Assembly: GCA_014898425.1 (NCBI GenBank)
Contig: RCSZ01000015.1
Coordinates: forward strand, 186,001 to 250,000
Reading direction: 5' to 3'
DNA: 64,000 nt
From: Botryotinia globosa
Taxonomy: Eukaryota > Ascomycota > Leotiomycetes > Helotiales > Sclerotiniaceae
The notes below the pieces were generated by a model. That model worked only from the letters and a program-made list of their open reading frames with translations. It ran no database searches and was not told the DNA's origin. The position numbers and the translations under genes are program-made. Shown here piece by piece: positions 59,630 to 64,000 of this stretch; the first letter of the stretch is position 1, and each line of letters begins with the position of its first letter.

Positions 59630-62600
59630 CTACTGAGGCGCCCCAGTCCCCGCCCCTTCTTGTCCCTTCAACAAAGTCCTCAATGTAAGAACCTCTCTTC
59701 TCAACCTCGCATTTTCCTTCTTAACTCTCGCAGCTTCCTCACTACTTTCTCTCATTCTCGTAACCAATTCTTCCTTCGCGCTCATGGTTCCACCCACACC
59801 ATTCCCATCTTCACCTCCAGCACCACCCTTTCTACTCGCTCTCAAAGCCTTAACAATCTTCCCCAATTCTGCATTGAACTTCTCATAAAGTAACTCATTC
59901 TCCGCACTACTCTCCTTGTAAAGTTGATCCAATCCTTTAACCTTGAACTCACTCGCCTGTAAACTAACTTCCAACTCCTTCTTAACTGCATCATTTCTCT
60001 CATTCAAATCTTTCACAATATTTGGAATTTTTGTCTCCAACAATAAAACTGCCTCAGAAAGTCGAGCAATATCTGAAGTTCTAGGAATAGCAGAAACAGC
60101 ATTTAATTTTGCCATTTCTTCACCAATCTTAGACAACTCATTTTGAAGAGAAGCTTCTGCTTCATTTATTGCTTTGGCTTCATTTTGTAAACGTTCGCGA
60201 AGTTTTTGTGGACTTTGAAGACGAAGACGTTGAGGAGATTTGATAGTTCCATTCAAGTTGTTTGCGTGTGATGTTATCGGACGAGAAGGATCACGAGGAG
60301 TTCCACGAAGAGTAGGGATGTTTGATGACAGAGAAACTGTTTTATTATGACCGGCTCGCCATTGTTCTTTAATTGGTGATGCAAATGGTGTAGAATCCAG
60401 AGACGACATGATATTCTGGGCTCGTTCGGTTAAATTACCCATACTGCGATCGATCCGATCAGGAGATGTGATCATGGGTAGGTTTTCTTTAAGAGCAGGT
60501 GAACTTCGGTACATTAAAGATCGATCTCTATCCATAATTGAACCATTTGCTGGAATTTTCGTACTCTTTAATGGAGAGGCTGGAACCTTGACAGGTGATG
60601 GAGTTCTTGGCGGAGAATTTGCTCTTTTATTTGGCGGCGTAATCGTAGCAGGTTGTTGTTCAGGAGATGGAGTCATGGGTCCAAGTGTTGCTTGAGCCAT
60701 CAAACTTTTCAGATCAGATAAAGAACTTCGACGTTTCTTTTTCGAAGATCTGGTAGTGCCATCATCCTTCGAATCTTCAGGTGGTGGTGATGCGCCGATA
60801 GTGCTAAGCCTCGATTTTGGTGCAATTGAATCAGAACTACCAGGTCTTTCATCAAACGCCCCCATGACTGTAGGTCTATCACGAGATGCTGGTCGACTTT
60901 TACGGTCTGGTGATTCGATTGAGTGAGCTCTTCCCAAGGATGGTTTTGATGCATATTGATCTCCAGTAGCAACACTACGGGTAGTCTTACTTAATGTTCT
61001 CCAAACTGAAGGACGATGATCAGCATCAGCTTTGGTACTACCTTGACGAAAGACAGTATCGGCAAATCTTCTTCGTAATGATGTATTTGATGTAATAGAT
61101 CCGGTGGCTGAATGCATTGATCGACTTGCCACGGAACCATAATTACTACCACCTCCAAGACCAATACCAGGTCCAGGGCCGAGATCATCAAATAATTTAT
61201 CGGAATCTTCGACGACACGATCCAACAAATTGATGTAGTTGTGTGGTTCTCCATCAACGACCAGTAACTCAGCAAAAGCGACTGTAAGAGAACCACGATC
61301 ACCATCATTACCACACCCATCCAACAGATCCGCCAATAATTTGATGATGGCAATAAATGCTCTCCTATTTTGTGGTGCCATTTCTCCAAATATCAATCTG
61401 ACGTATTCATTGAAATCCCCAGGGAATAATTTGATAGATCTTTCTTGTAAAGCATCAAGAGAATCAAGTGACATGACAGAACCCATTTGTTCCTTCCATG
61501 CCAATCGTAGAAACTTCTCGAATGCCACAAAAATAACATCAAAAGAAGTTTCAGAAGCTGCTCGAGTATCGAAAGGATTTTCAATAAAAGTATTGTATAA
61601 AGCATTGACAGCCAATTCATCAGCAGCTCCCCTATTTCGCAAGTTCTTTCCAACAACGTTTCCTTTTCTTGATTGAAGAGCTGCAATGTAACCGGTGAAA
61701 GTTTCCTCCAGTCGGACAAGTGGATTGACGGGTCTGCCCTCTTCAAAAGGAGCTCGAACACTACCTTTACCATCCGAGAAATCTTGGATGGAATGTAAAG
61801 ATCGATTACTACCCGTTCGAACGATTTGTGGCGATTCCAATGATGGGATCTTACCCATTATCATAGGTCGAGAGATTTTGCCAGGGCCAGGAGATGCCAA
61901 CCCATTGAGACTCGTAGTTGATGGTGAGCCTCCGAAACCACTATTCAGCAAACTAGAAAGAATCTTGACGGGAGAATGTGGTCGATACGATTTTGATCTA
62001 TCACCCTCACACAAAACGTCGATAGATTTTAGGATTTTCGAGTAAAAAGAGGTAAAGGGTGCAGACAAGGCTGGATTGCTGATTTGATGTTGAAGTCGAA
62101 GTAAATCGGTTACTAACACTATTGTTAGTCCAGTCCTCAAAAATAACACACAACCACTTACCTCTCTTTGCAAATGTAACCATCAAGTACTCGGGAAGTA
62201 CTTCATCCACATACACCCTATCGTTAAGTCCATCTACCTCAAGTCTATATTTCTCTCCTCCTGCCAATGTCGTGACATTGGCTACAATATCAACACCATA
62301 ATGACCCACAGGAGCACCCTTTGTACCTCTCTCGTGATCAACAACTAAGCGAACAGGAGCAGGTTCTCTCCGGCCTTGAACCAAATCGTCAACACCTTCA
62401 GCAAAAATGGCACAATAAATGTGAATCCCGGCCGGCTTAATCGATCGCAAACTCCATCTATCGGTTTCGCGTTCAGCCTCCGAGAATCTTCCTTCAAGTC
62501 TAGCTTTGATCAATTCCTCACCCAACCTCGATGCCTTGGCTTCGTAAGCTCCTTGTAAAACAAAGTTTCGAACTGTAGCAGCTTGATTACGATCTCGCCC

Positions 62601-63995
62601 CATATTTGCGTCTTTCAACTCATGCAAGGAAGTTAACCAGATACATCGGTTATCATCAGATGATGTAACCCTAGTATCTCCAAGAACATGCCAGCCAGTA
62701 AAAGAAAGGTCATAGAGATGTTTCTGACCACCAGCTGCTGCGGTAACTGATGCCATCATAGTTTGAGCAGAAGGTTTATCGATCTCCGCCATGACACCTC
62801 GAGCTGTTTGTAAACAATCCTTATTCTTCTTCAACAAAACGATGCAATCAGCGAAGAGTAAAAGTATACCTTCCTTGGCAAGACCTGCACTGCTACCTGT
62901 CGCGACCTCAACATGATATGGAGGCGGTAACTCTATCGTATCAACCGCCGTGATGAGACGTCCTTGAGGGTGTAGTGTGGAAGGCCAAGCGTCAACCAAA
63001 TATCTTAATCGATTCACCACTTGTGACTTATCAGCTGCCGGTGGATCAAGTGAACATATCGAAGTAATGATATCTCTAGCCTTCAACATGGGTTGTAGAG
63101 CTGGATGTAGCACCGGAAGCGAATTGACAATATTATCAATAAAGAGACTATATCTGGGTAACCTCTGGACTGGCTCAATTACAGCCGATCTCAAACGTTG
63201 TTCCCCGGTAGCTTGTACCCGACTTGAGAAGCTACTTGGTTGCTTCATGAAGCCCGAAATGATTTGTGGAAATTCCTGGCTAGCATGGATATATTGTTGG
63301 TAACTCTCGGAAAATTGTGGGAACCATTCAAGTAAGACTTTGGCAAAGGCCAGTGCACCCGTAGGGTCCTTCAAACGACCCGAGCCACCATATCGAGATG
63401 AGGTGGAGCTGACGATTGGTGTTTCCAGATCTTGCATGGCTTCTTCCTCGGTTTCATCCATCACTTTTCGTATCGCTGATAAGAAGGTGGAATTAATTTG
63501 TAGGATGCGATCCAAACATCGTGGGAAGAGCTTCTGTAGATCATCTTCCGAAGGACTGAAACTTCCAAATGCTCGACTTTTGGCTTTGGCTCGAAAATCA
63601 TCTGCAATATGATTGACCAATTCATGCATCTTTATCACATAACGTTCTTCCGTATCGACCAATTCTCCCATCTCTCGTCGCAAAGCCATCTTTTGATCCT
63701 TCTGAAATGATTTACTTCGATTCAACGATGTCGGTTTCGAAGGGGCTCGACGTAATTTTGACGTGGGAAGGAATGCCACCTCTCCAAAGAGCTTGACCAA
63801 TGATGCATATGATCCATATTGCCTCAAGGTTAGATCGGGATATTCTTCCTCGTCCAGATCCCCCTCCAATTCTTGAAAAGGTGATATCGAACCCGGCGGC
63901 AGAACCAGATCCACATCCACATAATTAATATTTTGTACTCGTAAAGCAGCTTCAAGATCTCTCGTCACATCTGGCGTATTTTCCACCCTCACCAT
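59630..63995 (-). CDS. bud3: Bud3-like Rho guanine-nucleotide exchange factor, partial
   Basis: Two exons are visible: one from the window edge to 62162, the other 62112-59630. The 49-base intron has a GTAAGT donor and a CTAAC...TGTTAG acceptor. From the first in-window Met (63995) this is 1438 residues; the frame is open to the window end, so the real start is probably outside. A DH domain is visible at about 100-310 (MGELVDTEERYVIKMHELV; AVIEPVQRLPRYSLFIDNIV). A PH-like region follows (EGILLLFADCIVLLKKN). The middle 400-950 is Ser/Pro-rich, with a helical region at about 670-760. A coiled coil (about 1280-1425) ends the protein. Filamentous-fungal Bud3 activates Rho4 for septum formation. 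Family assignment is likely; a different DH-domain protein is possible. Confidence 0.85.
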
Positions 63996-64000
63996 CGAAC

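Noticed and set aside
1..64000. tRNA or rRNA genes
   Set aside because: No convincing T-loop/B-box with matching cloverleaf arms or rRNA core sequence was noticed on either strand; short GGTTCGA-like strings lack the rest. A tRNAscan run would settle this.

Overview
This is nuclear DNA of a filamentous ascomycete. Short introns (mostly 45-90 bases, with GTADGT donors and CTAAC branch points) interrupt almost every gene. The gene set is typical of Pezizomycotina: a Ras with the fungal GGGG P-loop, a Bud3-like RhoGEF, a Pth11-type seven-helix protein and a Zn2Cys6 factor. AT-rich transposons ruined by C-to-T and G-to-A changes point to repeat-induced point mutation (RIP). The overall feel suggests Leotiomycetes/Sclerotiniaceae (Botrytis or Sclerotinia type); that is inference, not proof.

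Layout. 0.15-9.9 kb is gene-dense: a vacuolar TRP channel (Yvc1 type, -), a PI31-like proteasome regulator (+), a Sec14/CRAL-TRIO lipid-transfer protein (-) and a molybdopterin-binding-domain protein (+), arranged as two divergent pairs. 9.9-18.6 kb is mostly non-coding and full of microsatellites, with the ras1 gene (15.0-16.0 kb) alone in the middle. 18.6-30.1 kb holds an FAD monooxygenase (-), a Pth11-like membrane protein (+), a 14-helix MFS exporter (+) and a Zn2Cys6 regulator (+), a plausible export/regulation neighbourhood. 30.1-38.7 kb is gene-poor: a TA-flanked mini-transposon (32.1 kb), an AT-rich relic (32.6-33.8 kb), one uncertain low-complexity gene (34.1 kb) and a second TA-flanked mini-transposon (37.5 kb). 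38.7-43.0 kb has a membrane-anchored MOSC-domain protein (-) diverging from a secreted histidine phosphatase (+). 43.5-58.8 kb is one AT-rich transposon block. 58.8-64.0 kb returns to host DNA with a Bud3-like RhoGEF (-) that runs off the window end.

The transposon block can be resolved into nested parts. A Harbinger-like carrier (GGGCT-GTTTGG ends, TAA duplication) is split by a complete Ty1/Copia element (44001-50302, two 162-base LTRs, ACTTT duplication). Beside it, a long-inverted-repeat carrier is split by a second, oppositely oriented Copia element (52568-58189, two 142-base LTRs, ATATT duplication). The whole block lies between two copies of a 38-base direct repeat (34/38 identical). 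Both Copia elements are coding-dead.

Several host genes use very small exons that only protein conservation reveals: 6 bases (histidine phosphatase), 9 bases (molybdopterin-binding protein), 12 bases (ras1 start) and 23 bases (MOSC end). All gene models below were spliced by eye from GT/AG sites, reading-frame continuity and family knowledge; exon sums are divisible by three in every complete model.
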